The notes beneath the pieces were generated by a model. That model did no database searches and was not told the DNA's origin. It saw only the letters and a program-made list of their open reading frames with translations. DNA of 64,000 nucleotides from Streptomyces capillispiralis (GTDB taxonomy: Bacteria > Actinomycetota > Actinomycetes > Streptomycetales > Streptomycetaceae): the NCBI RefSeq assembly GCF_007829875.1, contig NZ_VIWV01000001.1, positions 1,116,001 to 1,180,000 on the forward strand. The letters run 5' to 3'. Both the position numbers and the translations under genes were made by a program. Below are positions 28,891-37,713 of the stretch, piece by piece (within the stretch, counting starts at the first letter, position 1; the number at the start of each line of letters is the position of its first letter).

Positions 28891-29829
28891 TCACTTGACC
28901 GCGCCCGCCGTCAGGCCGGCCACCAGGTAGCGCTGGAGCAGCAGGAAGCCGGCCACCACGGGGACGCTCACCACGAGCGAGGCGGCCATGATCTGGTTCC
29001 AGTACACGTCGTTCTGGGTGGAGTAGCCCTGGAGGCCGACGGCGAGGGTGCGGGTGGTGTCGTTGGTCATCACCGAGGCGAACAGGACCTCGCCCCAGGC
29101 GGTCATGAAGGCGTAGACGGCGACCGCGACGATGCCGGGGATCGCGGCCGGGACCACGACCCGGAACAGCGCCTTGAGCGGGCCGCAGCCGTCGACCAGG
29201 GCCGCCTCGTCCAGGTCGCGCGGCACCGAGTCGAAGTAGCCGATCAGCATCCAGATGGAGAAGGGGAGCGAGAAGGTCAGGTAGGTCAGGATCAGGCCGC
29301 CGCGGGAGCCGAACAGGGCGATGCCCGTGGCGTTGCCGATGTTGACGTAGATGAGGAACAGGGGCAGCAGGAAGAGGATGCCGGGGAACATCTGCGTCGA
29401 CAGGACCGTCACCGAGAAGACCCGCTTGCCGCGGAAGTCGTAGCGGCTGACCGCGTAGGCGGCGAAGACGGCGATGACGACCGAGCAGACGGTCGCCGCG
29501 CCCGCCACGACGAGGGAGTTCACGAAGTACTTCGCCAGCGGGACCGTCGACCAGATGTCGATGTACGGGCGGATCGTCAGGTCGGTGGGGAGCCAGCGGA
29601 ACGAGCCGGTGACGTCCTCCAGCGGTTTGAGCGAGCTGGAGACCATGACGTACACGGGCAGCAGGACGAAGCCGGTGAGCAGGGTCAGGAAGACGCGGCG
29701 GGTCCAGAGGAAGGACGGCGGTGCGGCCATCGGGGACCGGGGTGCGGCCGTACGGGACCGGCGCGCGGCCGTGGGTGACTCGGGTGCGGCCGTGGATGAC
29801 GCGGGTGGGGCCGTCTGCGGGCTAGACAC
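28891..29829 (-). CDS. Sugar ABC transporter permease (MalG type)
   Basis: 312 residues with six predicted membrane helices and the EAA loop [23 protein letters not shown] that docks the ATPase. The N-terminal 45 residues are a Pro/Ala/Ser-rich cytoplasmic tail with the motif AAPxSP repeated. Start GTG 29829 follows GGAGGT; it overlaps the end of the upstream permease by eight bases. No ATPase gene is in the operon, so a shared MsiK-type ATPase is expected, as in other Streptomyces sugar systems. Confidence 0.9.
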   Translation of the reverse strand: MSSPQTAPPASSTAAPESPTAARRSRTAAPRSPMAAPPSFLWTRRVFLTLLTGFVLLPVYVMVSSSLKPLEDVTGSFRWLPTDLTIRPYIDIWSTVPLAKYFVNSLVVAGAATVCSVVIAVFAAYAVSRYDFRGKRVFSVTVLSTQMFPGILFLLPLFLIYVNIGNATGIALFGSRGGLILTYLTFSLPFSIWMLIGYFDSVPRDLDEAALVDGCGPLKALFRVVVPAAIPGIVAVAVYAFMTAWGEVLFASVMTNDTTRTLAVGLQGYSTQNDVYWNQIMAASLVVSVPVVAGFLLLQRYLVAGLTAGAVK

Positions 29830-30823
29830 GGGCGGACCTCCGTTCACGCGAGGTCAGGAACAGGTACACGCCCGTCACGAGCAGCAGGAAGAGCAGCAGC
29901 AGGACCGACATGGCGGAGCCGGCGCCGAAGTTCCAGGTGACGAACGACGACTGGTAGATGTGGATGGAGATCAGGTCGGCGGCTTCCGGGGCGGCCTTGC
30001 CGAACAGGACGAACGGTGTGTTGAAGTCGTTGAACGTCCACAGGAACAGCACCAGGACCAGGACCTGGTTGACCGGGCGCAGCGACGGCAGGGTGATGCG
30101 GCGGATCTGCTGGATGACGCCGGCGCCGTCCAGGGCGGCCGCCTCGTACAGCTCCCTGGGGATGTTCTGCAGGCCGGCCATGACGATGAGGAAGGCGAAC
30201 GGCCAGCCCTTCCAGACCGACACGACAAGCAGCGCGATGAAGCTGTTGTCACCGATCAGCCAGAAGGAGGGCTTGTCGGTGAGGCCGAGCTGGTCGTGCA
30301 GGACGTGGTTCACCAGGCCGTTGTCGTGCTGGAACATGAACGCCCAGGTGATGACGGCGGCGTAGACCGGCAGGGCGTAGGGGACGAGGAAGAGCGCGCG
30401 GAGCAGGCCGCGGCCGCGAAAGGTGTCCTGCATGCAGATCGCCGCCGCCGTGCCGATGAACCAGCACAGGCCGACGGACAGGAGCGTGAAGGCGCAGGTG
30501 ACCAGGAAGGAGTGGAGCAGCGCCTCGCCGACGGGGGCGTTGAAGTCCACCGACATCGCGTAGTTGTCGAGGCCGGCCCAGGGCGCGGTGGTCCAGTCCC
30601 GGATGTGGAACTGGGTGAGTTCCTTGAAGCTCATCACGATGCCGATGACCATCGGCACCAGGTGGACGAGGAGTTCGAGGAGCAGGGCCGGCAGGAGCAG
30701 CAGGTAGGGCAGTCCGATGCGGCGGATCCGCCCGGTGCGGCGGCGGGGTCCGCGCGCCGCACCGGGGGAGCTCTTGCCGACCGTCCGCCCGCCCGGCCCC
30801 GCCGGGGCGGTGGTGGTGGTCAT
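29822..30823 (-). CDS. Sugar ABC transporter permease (MalF type)
   Basis: 333 residues. A basic N-terminus is followed by six membrane helices and the EAA loop (EAAALDGAGVIQQIRRITLP). It forms the transport channel with the MalG-type partner. The start codon has only a weak ribosome site and is preceded by a TGTCCG hexanucleotide tandem repeat in the 57-bp gap to the binding-protein gene, which may affect expression. Confidence 0.9.
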   Translation of the reverse strand: MTTTTAPAGPGGRTVGKSSPGAARGPRRRTGRIRRIGLPYLLLLPALLLELLVHLVPMVIGIVMSFKELTQFHIRDWTTAPWAGLDNYAMSVDFNAPVGEALLHSFLVTCAFTLLSVGLCWFIGTAAAICMQDTFRGRGLLRALFLVPYALPVYAAVITWAFMFQHDNGLVNHVLHDQLGLTDKPSFWLIGDNSFIALLVVSVWKGWPFAFLIVMAGLQNIPRELYEAAALDGAGVIQQIRRITLPSLRPVNQVLVLVLFLWTFNDFNTPFVLFGKAAPEAADLISIHIYQSSFVTWNFGAGSAMSVLLLLFLLLVTGVYLFLTSRERRSARV

Positions 30824-30828
30824 GGCGA

Positions 30829-30850
30829 TGTCCGTGTCCGTGTCCGTGTC
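30829..30850. repeat. TGTCCG hexanucleotide tandem repeat (about 3.7 copies)
   Basis: Three complete TGTCCG units at 30829-30846 and a partial fourth lie six bases upstream of the MalF-type permease start. On the coding strand the unit reads CGGACA, so the repeat supplies the only purine-rich sequence where the ribosome site should be. Confidence 0.75.
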
Positions 30851-30880
30851 GGGGTTTCGGAGTCGGTGGGGGCGGGGTTC

Positions 30881-32197
30881 TCACTTCGTGGGCATCTGCT
30901 GCTGGGCCTTGGCGAGCTTGGCCTTGACCGACTCGGTGGTCACCGGGCGGCCGGCGGCGGCATCGGCGAACAGTTCCTTGACGGCGGTGCCGACCGCGGT
31001 CTCGAACTGCGACTCGTCGGGCACCTGGGGCAGTGCGGCGGCGCTGGTGGCGAGGGTTTCGCGCAGGACGCCGGTGGCGGGGCCGTTGAACGCGGGGTCG
31101 GACTGGGCGGCCTTGACCGGCGGGATGGAGCCGTAGGCCTTGTTGAGGATCTTCTGCTCGGCGTCGCTGGTCATGAACTCGACGAACTTGGTGGCGCCGT
31201 CGACGTTGTCGCTGTTCTTGAAGACGGCCATGTTGATGCCGGCGACCATGGAGTTGGTCTGCGCGCCGGTGCCGGGCGCGCCGGAGGGGACGGGTGCGGG
31301 GGCGACGCCCCACTCGTCGTCCTTCATGCCCATGGTCTTGAAGGTGGCGGAGGCGGTCTGCCAGAGCACCATCGCGGTCTTGCCCTTGGCGAAGTCGCCG
31401 AGCGACTGGTTCTGCGCGTACTCGGCGTTGCCGGGGGCGATGACCTTGTCCTTGGCCATCAGGTCGACGTACTGCTTGACCGCCGCGACCGCGCCGTCGG
31501 AGGTGAAGTCGGGCTTGCCGTCGGGGGTGAAGAAGTCGGCTCCGTGCTGCTTGCCGAGGACGAACACCTGGTGGATGTTGTTGGACAGGTTGGACCCCTC
31601 GGCGCCCAGGGCCCACTTGCCGTCCTCGGAGATCTTCCTGCCGGTCTCGACGAGCTCGTCCCAGGTGGCCGGGGGCCCGGAGACGCCCGCCTCGGCGAAC
31701 ATCTTCTTGTTGTAGTAGAGGGCGTACGCCATCGAGTACAGCGGTACGGCGGCCGGGTCCTGGCCCTGGACGCCGGTGGAGCCGAGCGCGGACTCCACGA
31801 AGCGGTCCCTGCCGCCGATCCTGTCGAAGTTCTTCGCGTCCCAGGGCAGCAGGGCGCCGGTGGCCTGGAGGGAGGCGGACCAGGTGTTGCCGATGTTGAG
31901 GACGTCGGGGCCCTGGCCGGAGGTGGTGGCGGTGAGGATCCGGTTGAGCAGGTCGGACCAGGGCACGACCTCCAGCTTCACCTTGATGCCCGTCTCCTTC
32001 TCGAACTTGTCGAGTTCGGGCTGGAGGACCTTCTTGTCGATCTCGACGCTGGCGCCCTGGTTGGAGGCCCAGTAGGTCAGTTCCCTGGGCGAGTCGTTGG
32101 ATCCGCCGCCCGTGGAGGAGCCCCCGCCGCAGGCCGAGGCGGCGAGAGCGAGAGACATGGTGACGGCGCCTACGGCCGCGGCTCGGATGCTGCGCAT
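30881..32197 (-). CDS. Sugar ABC transporter substrate-binding lipoprotein
   Basis: 438 residues. The signal peptide ends in the lipobox LAASAC, so the mature protein starts at Cys and is lipid-anchored outside the membrane. The rest fits the family-1 solute-binding fold (YWASNQG; GQGPDVLNIGNTW; TWDELVETGRKI). With the GH1 enzyme downstream, it probably captures a beta-gluco-oligosaccharide. ATG 32197 follows AGGAG. First gene of a four-gene operon, divergent from a ROK regulator that likely represses it. Confidence 0.92.
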   Translation of the reverse strand: MRSIRAAAVGAVTMSLALAASACGGGSSTGGGSNDSPRELTYWASNQGASVEIDKKVLQPELDKFEKETGIKVKLEVVPWSDLLNRILTATTSGQGPDVLNIGNTWSASLQATGALLPWDAKNFDRIGGRDRFVESALGSTGVQGQDPAAVPLYSMAYALYYNKKMFAEAGVSGPPATWDELVETGRKISEDGKWALGAEGSNLSNNIHQVFVLGKQHGADFFTPDGKPDFTSDGAVAAVKQYVDLMAKDKVIAPGNAEYAQNQSLGDFAKGKTAMVLWQTASATFKTMGMKDDEWGVAPAPVPSGAPGTGAQTNSMVAGINMAVFKNSDNVDGATKFVEFMTSDAEQKILNKAYGSIPPVKAAQSDPAFNGPATGVLRETLATSAAALPQVPDESQFETAVGTAVKELFADAAAGRPVTTESVKAKLAKAQQQMPTK

Positions 32198-32280
32198 GGC
32201 TCCTGGGTCCCTTTCCGGGAGGCGAGAAGTCAGAGTGCGGCTTCCGGAAACGACACCCCGTGCGCGCCCCGAAGCCCCTC

Positions 32281-32310
32281 ATGGCTTAATTTAGGACGTG
32301 AGTTAAACCT
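32281..32310. promoter_or_regulatory. A/T-rich candidate ROK operator/promoter region
   Basis: TTTAGGACGTGAGTTAAA at 32290-32307 is an imperfect dyad with TTTA/TAAA ends in an otherwise GC-rich intergenic region, between the divergent sugar-transport operon and the ROK gene. It is the best candidate operator for the ROK protein. Confidence 0.5.
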
Positions 32311-32379
32311 CAAGAGAAGGACACGTCAAGGTGTCGCGCACGGTCGGCCACCGGCCGTGGGCCACGGAGGAGGGGCCGG

Positions 32380-33768
32380 ATGGCCAAGCGGATCGGACGC
32401 ACCGTCCGTGACCTGCGGCGGGAGAACCGCACCGCCGTTCTGCAACGGTTGTATTTCGACGGCCCGATGAGCAGGCTCGCCCTCGGGTCGGCCGCCGGGC
32501 TCAGTTCGGGTTCCGTCAGCAACGTCGTCGCCGAACTGCTCACCGAGGGACTGGTGGAGGAGGCGGGCAGCCTCGGCGCGGACGGCGGCCGGCCCCGCAC
32601 CCTGGTCCGTGTCGCGGCGGACCGCGGCCGCCTGATCGGCGTCGACGTCGGCGAAACACGGGTGCGGGTCGAGCTGTTCGACCTGTCGATGACGGAACTG
32701 GCCCGCGCGGAGCGGCCGTTGCCCGGCCACGGCAGGCGGTCCTACGACGTCGGCGTGGTCGCCGGCCACATCCTCGACGGCATCGCGGAGGTGCTCGGCA
32801 CGGGCCCCGGCGCGGGCGCGAGCCTCGGACCCAGCTGGGGCCCCGGGACGGGCGTCGGGGCCGGGGGTGGTGCCGGGGCCGGTGAGCTGCTGGGCATCGG
32901 CATCGGCGTGCCCGGGATCGTCGAGCACACCGCGGACGGCCCCCTCGTGCACGGTCAGACCATCGGCTGGGACGCCGTACCGCTGGAGCGTCTGCTGCGG
33001 GCGTCGGGACGGCTGCCCGCGCAGGTGCCGCTGTTCACCGACAACGGGGCGAAGACGCTGGGGCAGGCCGAGATGTGGTTCGGCGGCGGCCGCGGGGCGC
33101 GCAGCGCCGTGGTGGTGCTGTTCGGCTCCGGGGTGGGCGCGTGTGTCGTCGGCGACGAACTGGAGCGGGGCCGCGCGCTGGAGTGGGGCCATCTGACGGT
33201 GCGGGTGCGCGGGCGCCGGTGCCGCTGCGGTGCGCGGGGGTGCCTGGAGGCGTACGCGGGCGCGGAGGCGCTGCTCGCGCGCTGGCGGGAGGAGGGCGGC
33301 CGGCCCCCGCGCGGGGCCGACGAGGAGGCCGCGCTGACCGCGATGCTCGCCGCCGCCCACCCGGCGGACGGTGGCGCACCGGACCCGGTGGCGGCGCGGG
33401 TCCTCGAGGAGACGGCGGAGTACCTGGGCGCGGGCCTCGCCGACCTGATCAACCTCTTCCAGCCCGAACGGATCCTCGTCGGCGGCTGGGCCGGCCTCCA
33501 GCTCGGCGCGCGCTTCCTGGAGTCGGTGCGCGCACACGCCCTGGACCACTCGCTGCGGCACCCGGCGGCCCGGGTCCGCGTCGCGCTCGGCCGGCTGGGC
33601 CCGGACGCGGTGACGGTGGGCGCCGCCACCCTGCCCCTCGCGGCGTTCTTCGCCCGCGGCGGCTACCGCGCACCCGCCGGCTCCCCGGCACCGGCACCGG
33701 CGTGGCGGGCGGCCCTGGGCGCGAGGATGGCGGGGACCGGACCGGCTGTGGGAGGACGCGCCGAATGA
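32380..33768 (+). CDS. ROK-family transcriptional repressor
   Basis: 462 residues. A winged helix-turn-helix at about 8-75 (MSRLALGSAAGLSSGSVSNV) precedes the ROK sugar-kinase-like fold: the phosphate loop GVDVGET, a Gly-rich insert, GIGIGVPGIV, and the zinc-binding CRCGARGCLEAY. This is the architecture of NagC/XylR-type sugar-responsive repressors. A low-complexity insert rich in Gly/Ala/Pro at about 140-170 is unusual. ATG 32380 follows GGAGGAGG. It most likely controls the divergent ABC transporter/GH1 operon. Confidence 0.9.
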   Translation: MAKRIGRTVRDLRRENRTAVLQRLYFDGPMSRLALGSAAGLSSGSVSNVVAELLTEGLVEEAGSLGADGGRPRTLVRVAADRGRLIGVDVGETRVRVELFDLSMTELARAERPLPGHGRRSYDVGVVAGHILDGIAEVLGTGPGAGASLGPSWGPGTGVGAGGGAGAGELLGIGIGVPGIVEHTADGPLVHGQTIGWDAVPLERLLRASGRLPAQVPLFTDNGAKTLGQAEMWFGGGRGARSAVVVLFGSGVGACVVGDELERGRALEWGHLTVRVRGRRCRCGARGCLEAYAGAEALLARWREEGGRPPRGADEEAALTAMLAAAHPADGGAPDPVAARVLEETAEYLGAGLADLINLFQPERILVGGWAGLQLGARFLESVRAHALDHSLRHPAARVRVALGRLGPDAVTVGAATLPLAAFFARGGYRAPAGSPAPAPAWRAALGARMAGTGPAVGGRAE

Positions 33769-33791
33769 TCGTCCGGCCGGCCCTGCCGCAC

Positions 33792-33830
33792 CCCGGCCGG
33801 GACACCCTCGTGTGTCGTGTCCGGGCCGGG
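33792..33830. terminator. Bidirectional terminator between ROK and lacI genes
   Basis: CCCGGCCGGGACAC at about 33792-33804 pairs with GTGTCCGGGCCGGG at 33817-33830 with one bulge. It lies between the convergent stops at 33768 and 33836. Confidence 0.6.
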
Positions 33831-33835
33831 TGGGG

Positions 33836-34951
33836 CTACGCGGAGTCCCGTACCACCAGTTCCGGATCGAAGATCACCGATGTGGGTTCGGCGCGCCTGC
33901 CCCTGATGTGGTCGTCGAGGAGGCCGGACATCGTGGCCGCCATCTCCTCCACCGGCTGGCGGACGGTGGTCAGCCGGGGCCGGCAGGTGACGGCCACGCT
34001 GGAGTCGTCGAAGCCGACGACCGCGACGTCCTGCGGCACCCTTCGCCCGTGGTCGCGCAGGACCTGGACCGCCCCCTGGGCCATCAGGTCGTTGCCGGCG
34101 AACACCCCGTCGGCATCGGGGTGTTCGGCGATCAGCGAGGTCATCGCCGCCATGCCGCTGTCGACCGTGAAGCCGCCCTCCGCCACCGGCACGAAGGGCT
34201 TCCCGTGCCGGGCGAGGGTGTCCCGGAAGCCGGCCAGGCGTTCCTGGCTCGCGGGGACGGCGAGCGGTCCGGCCACGGTGACGATCCGGCGGCAGCCGCG
34301 GGCCAGCAGGTGCTCGGCGGCGAGCCGGCCGCCCTCGCGGTGGGCGAGGTCGACGTAGCTGAGCGGCACCGGACGCCCGGGGCGGGCGAACAGCACCGCC
34401 GGCAGCCGGGCTTCGGCGAGCAGTGCGGGCAGCGGGTCGTCGGGGTGGGTGGACACGACGAGCGCCCCGTCCGCGCCGCCCTGCCGGAGGTACGTCACGA
34501 CCTCCTGGCGGGTCTCGGGGGTCTCGGCGAACATCAGCACCGGGTGCATGGAGCGCGGCCGGAGGTGACCGACCACGCCGCCCACGACCCGGCCGAAGAA
34601 CGGGTCGGCGAACACCCGGGTGGCGAAGGCGATCTGCTCCCGGTCGGGCCGGGGCCCACGCTCCGCCGGCCCGTCCGCTTCCGCTTCCCCCGTCCCGTGC
34701 GTGTCCTCCCCGCCCGCCTCCGGTCCGTCTCCCGCGCCGGAGACGACCAGCGCCACGGTCGTCGTACGGCGTGTGACCAGTTGTCTGGCGGCCTGGTTGG
34801 GGGCGTAGCCGGTCCGTTCGATGGCCCGGCGGACCAGGTCCTGGATGGCGGGGTCCACGTTGCGGACGCCGTTGACCACCCGGGAGACGGTGGCCCGGGA
34901 GACGCCGGCCTCCCGCGCCACGTCCTCCAGGGTCGGGGCCTGTCTGCTCAT
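33836..34951 (-). CDS. LacI-family transcriptional regulator
   Basis: 371 residues. The N-terminal helix-turn-helix (TLEDVAREAGVSRATVSRVVNG) with hinge is followed by a periplasmic-binding-protein-like sensor. A charged insert of about 35 residues (rich in Glu, Gly, Asp, Pro) interrupts the first subdomain at about 75-110, which is unusual. The gene lies downstream of GH3 and GH2-like genes. The GAGCGCTC-type palindrome 36 bp upstream of its start suggests autoregulation; the same site in front of GH81, DUF1996 and the beta-helix gene suggests that it controls beta-1,3-glucan use. Confidence 0.9.
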   Translation of the reverse strand: MSRQAPTLEDVAREAGVSRATVSRVVNGVRNVDPAIQDLVRRAIERTGYAPNQAARQLVTRRTTTVALVVSGAGDGPEAGGEDTHGTGEAEADGPAERGPRPDREQIAFATRVFADPFFGRVVGGVVGHLRPRSMHPVLMFAETPETRQEVVTYLRQGGADGALVVSTHPDDPLPALLAEARLPAVLFARPGRPVPLSYVDLAHREGGRLAAEHLLARGCRRIVTVAGPLAVPASQERLAGFRDTLARHGKPFVPVAEGGFTVDSGMAAMTSLIAEHPDADGVFAGNDLMAQGAVQVLRDHGRRVPQDVAVVGFDDSSVAVTCRPRLTTVRQPVEEMAATMSGLLDDHIRGRRAEPTSVIFDPELVVRDSA

Positions 34952-34986
34952 GACCGCACCCTAACCGGCGGGGCCGCCCGCCCGGT

Positions 34987-34996
34987 AGAGCGCTCT
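34987..34996. promoter_or_regulatory. LacI-type operator upstream of lacI-family gene
   Basis: AGAGCGCTCT is a perfect 10-bp palindrome 36 bp before the lacI start. It shares the core of the sites at 9909, 42197 and 42363 and forms the beginning of the first 35-bp repeat unit. Confidence 0.65.
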
Positions 34997-35218
34997 CCCG
35001 CACCGGGACGCGTGACATCCTGGCACGCTCTCCCCGCCCAGGAGGGGTGGCATCCTGGCACGCTCTCCCCGCCCAGGAGGGGTGGCATCCTGGCACGCTC
35101 CCGCGCCCCGGGACGAACGGCATCCTGGCACGCTCCCCCGCCCCGCGACAGGTCGCGTCCTGGCAGGCTCCCCCGCCCCGCGACGGGTGGCATCCTGGCA
35201 CGCTCCCCCACCCCGACG
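34991..35218. repeat. 35-bp direct tandem repeat array (about 6.5 copies)
   Basis: Units of exactly 35 bp begin at 34991, 35026, 35061, 35096, 35131 and 35166, with a partial unit from 35201. Each begins CGCTCTCCC or CGCTCCCCC (one begins GGCTCCC) and most end CATCCTGGCA. Two central units are nearly identical and the outer ones diverge. The array fills the gap between the GH3 stop and the lacI start. The first unit includes half of the lacI operator. No open frame on either strand is plausible here. Confidence 0.88.
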
Positions 35219-35242
35219 CGCTCCCCCGCCCCGGAGCAGGTG

Positions 35243-37684
35243 TCACCCCGGCGGGCGGACCACCACCCCCGCCGCCAGCGGCAGGTCCCCCGCCGAGCGT
35301 CCCGCCAGCACCCGGCAGGGTCCCGGCTCGACGCGCCAGGCGTGCTCCTCGACCGACCAATGGCGCAGTGCCCGTGCCGGGATCCGCACCGGCGCCGTCA
35401 CCGTCTCCCCCGGCCCGGCGTGCACGGCCGCGTACCCGGCGAGCCAGCGTTCGGGGTGGTCGACCGGTCCGGGCGGCCGGGACAGGTACACCTGGACCAC
35501 CTCCCGTCCCGCCCGCCCACCGGTGTTGCGCACGCGCACGCGGACCGTCAGCTCCTCCCCCGCCTCCCAGGCGGACGGGACGGTCAACTCCTCGTACGCC
35601 CAGGTGGTGTAGCCGAGCCCATGGCCGAACCAGTAGGCGGGGGTGCGGCGTTCGCGCAGCCAGCCGCGGTAGCCGATGTGCAGGCCCTCGTCGTAGGTGA
35701 GGCGGCCGTCGACCGGGCGGGTGCGGGTGACCGGGGCGTCGGCGAGGGCGGCCGGCCAGGTGGTGGGCAGCCGTCCGCCGGGCTCGGCGCGCCCGAAGAG
35801 CACGTCGGCCAGCCCGCCGCCGCCCTCCTGCCCGGGGAACCACGCCAGCAGGACGGCGCCCGCCGCCTCGCGCCACGGCATCTCCACCGGACCGCCGCTG
35901 TTGACCACGGCCACCGTGCGCGGATTGGCGGCGGCGACGGCGTGGACCAGCGCGTCCTGGGTGTCGTCGAGGGCGAGAGCCGTCCGGTCGTACCCCTCCG
36001 ACTCGCCGTGCTCGGTGGTGCCGACGACCACGATCGCCGCGTCCGCCGCCCGGGCCGCGCGGGCCGCCTCCGCCAGCGCCGCGGTGACGTCGGGGGCGGG
36101 CGGTGCCGCGCTGACGACGGTGGCCCGGCCGGTGCCGGGGGCGAGTTCGCGGCGGGCCGTCAGCAGGGCGTCCCGGCCGGCCGCCAGATCGGCGGTCGCG
36201 CACCGGGCGGGCGGGTTGACGTGGACGACCGCCGGATCGTCGGTCGGCGGCGAGAACGTTCCGTCCAGGAGGACGCGTCCGTCCAGGCTCAGGCTCATCC
36301 GCCCGAAGCCCGCGACACCCAGCGTCCAGCGGCCCCCGGTGCGGGGGCGCACCAGGGCGCTGATCTCGACGGTGTGTGCGCCCGGCACCAGCCGGGGCTC
36401 CAGCAGCCGTCCGCCGGCGCGCCGCTCGGCGTACAGCTCGGCGCCGGTGGCGTCCAGCACGCGCAGCAGCACGCCGGGGCGGCCGGAGCGCGGTTCGGTG
36501 CACAGCTCGGGGTCCAGCGCGGGCGGCGGGCCGTCCGGGCGGGGGCCCGGGACGTGGACGACGCGGGCCCGGCCGCGCAGCGCGGCCCGGATGCCGTCCA
36601 GGAAGGACACCTCGCCCTGGGGGAAGACGCCCGCGCTGCCGCCTCCCTGGGTGCGGGTGCGTGCGGCGTGCGCGCCGATCACGGCGACCGTGGTGAGGCG
36701 GCCGGGATCCAGGGGCAGTACGTCCCGGTTGCTCAGCAGGACCGTTCCCGCAGCGACCGCCCGCCGGGCCAGCGCCCGTACGTCGCGGGTGCGCGCCGGG
36801 GCACGGACGGGCGGGCGTTCGTCGCCGAGGGCGCCACAGCGGGCAGCAAGCCGCAGCAGGCGCCGTACCTTGTCGTCGACGGCCGCCCCGGGCACGCCGC
36901 CGTCGGCGACCGCGCGGGCCAGGGCCTCGCCCCAGGGGCCGTCCGGTCCGGGCATGGCGAGGTCGAGCGCCGCGCGCCCGGTGCGCACGGTGTCGCGCAC
37001 CGCGCCCCAGTCGGAGACGACGACGCCGTCGAAGCCCCACTCGCTCTTCAGCGGGTCGGCGAGCAGGTCGCTCGCGGTCATGGTGGTCCCGTCGACCGCG
37101 TTGTAGCCGGCCATGACCAGCCGGACCCCGGCGGCCACCGCGGCCTCGAAGGGCGCGAGGTACACCTCCCTGAGGGCCCGTTCGCCGACGCGTACGTCGA
37201 CGGTGAGCCGGTCGGTCTCGGAGTCGTTGGCGACGTAGTGCTTGGCCGTAGCGGCCACCCCGCCCGCCTGGACGCCGCGGATGAGGGCGGCGCCGATGCG
37301 GCCGGTCAGTTCGGGGTCCTCGGAGAAGCACTCGAAGTGCCGGCCGCCCAGGGGGCTGCGGTGCAGGTTGAGGGTGGGGGCGAGCAGGACGTGCACGCCC
37401 TTGCGCCGCGCCTCGGCGGCGAGTAGGCCGCCGAGGCGTTCCACGAGGGCCTCGTCCCAGGTGGCGGCGAGCGCGGTGGCGGACGGCAGCAGCACGGAGG
37501 TGCTGCGCTCGTCCCACGCCTGTCCGCGCACGCCCGCCGGACCGTCGGACATCACCAGCTCCCGCAGTGCCACGGCCGGTTCGGCGCGGGTGCGCCAGGT
37601 CGTGGCGCCGCTGAGCAGCAGCGCGCGGACGCGCGGTGTCAGTTTGCCGAGCAGCCGGTCGATGTCTTCCTCGCTCGTTCCCAC
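35243..37684 (-). CDS. GH3 beta-glucosidase with PA14 domain
   Basis: 813 residues, no signal peptide, so probably cytosolic. The GH3 barrel contains KHYVANDSE and the nucleophile Asp225 in VVVSDWG. The alpha/beta sandwich carries a PA14-like insert at about 395-530, as in large bacterial beta-glucosidases, and a fibronectin-III-like domain ends the protein. It should remove glucose from beta-linked oligosaccharides. GTG 37684 is chosen because AAGGAGAGGGG lies just upstream. It follows the GH2-like gene by 29 bp and forms an operon with it. Confidence 0.9.
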   Translation of the reverse strand: MGTSEEDIDRLLGKLTPRVRALLLSGATTWRTRAEPAVALRELVMSDGPAGVRGQAWDERSTSVLLPSATALAATWDEALVERLGGLLAAEARRKGVHVLLAPTLNLHRSPLGGRHFECFSEDPELTGRIGAALIRGVQAGGVAATAKHYVANDSETDRLTVDVRVGERALREVYLAPFEAAVAAGVRLVMAGYNAVDGTTMTASDLLADPLKSEWGFDGVVVSDWGAVRDTVRTGRAALDLAMPGPDGPWGEALARAVADGGVPGAAVDDKVRRLLRLAARCGALGDERPPVRAPARTRDVRALARRAVAAGTVLLSNRDVLPLDPGRLTTVAVIGAHAARTRTQGGGSAGVFPQGEVSFLDGIRAALRGRARVVHVPGPRPDGPPPALDPELCTEPRSGRPGVLLRVLDATGAELYAERRAGGRLLEPRLVPGAHTVEISALVRPRTGGRWTLGVAGFGRMSLSLDGRVLLDGTFSPPTDDPAVVHVNPPARCATADLAAGRDALLTARRELAPGTGRATVVSAAPPAPDVTAALAEAARAARAADAAIVVVGTTEHGESEGYDRTALALDDTQDALVHAVAAANPRTVAVVNSGGPVEMPWREAAGAVLLAWFPGQEGGGGLADVLFGRAEPGGRLPTTWPAALADAPVTRTRPVDGRLTYDEGLHIGYRGWLRERRTPAYWFGHGLGYTTWAYEELTVPSAWEAGEELTVRVRVRNTGGRAGREVVQVYLSRPPGPVDHPERWLAGYAAVHAGPGETVTAPVRIPARALRHWSVEEHAWRVEPGPCRVLAGRSAGDLPLAAGVVVRPPG

Positions 37685-37713
37685 CCGTCCCCTCTCCTTG
37701 TCGTGATGGGGCG

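Noticed and set aside
34991..35218. Repeat array considered as a CRISPR
   Set aside because: Units are contiguous 35-bp direct repeats without unique spacers, and no cas genes are present.
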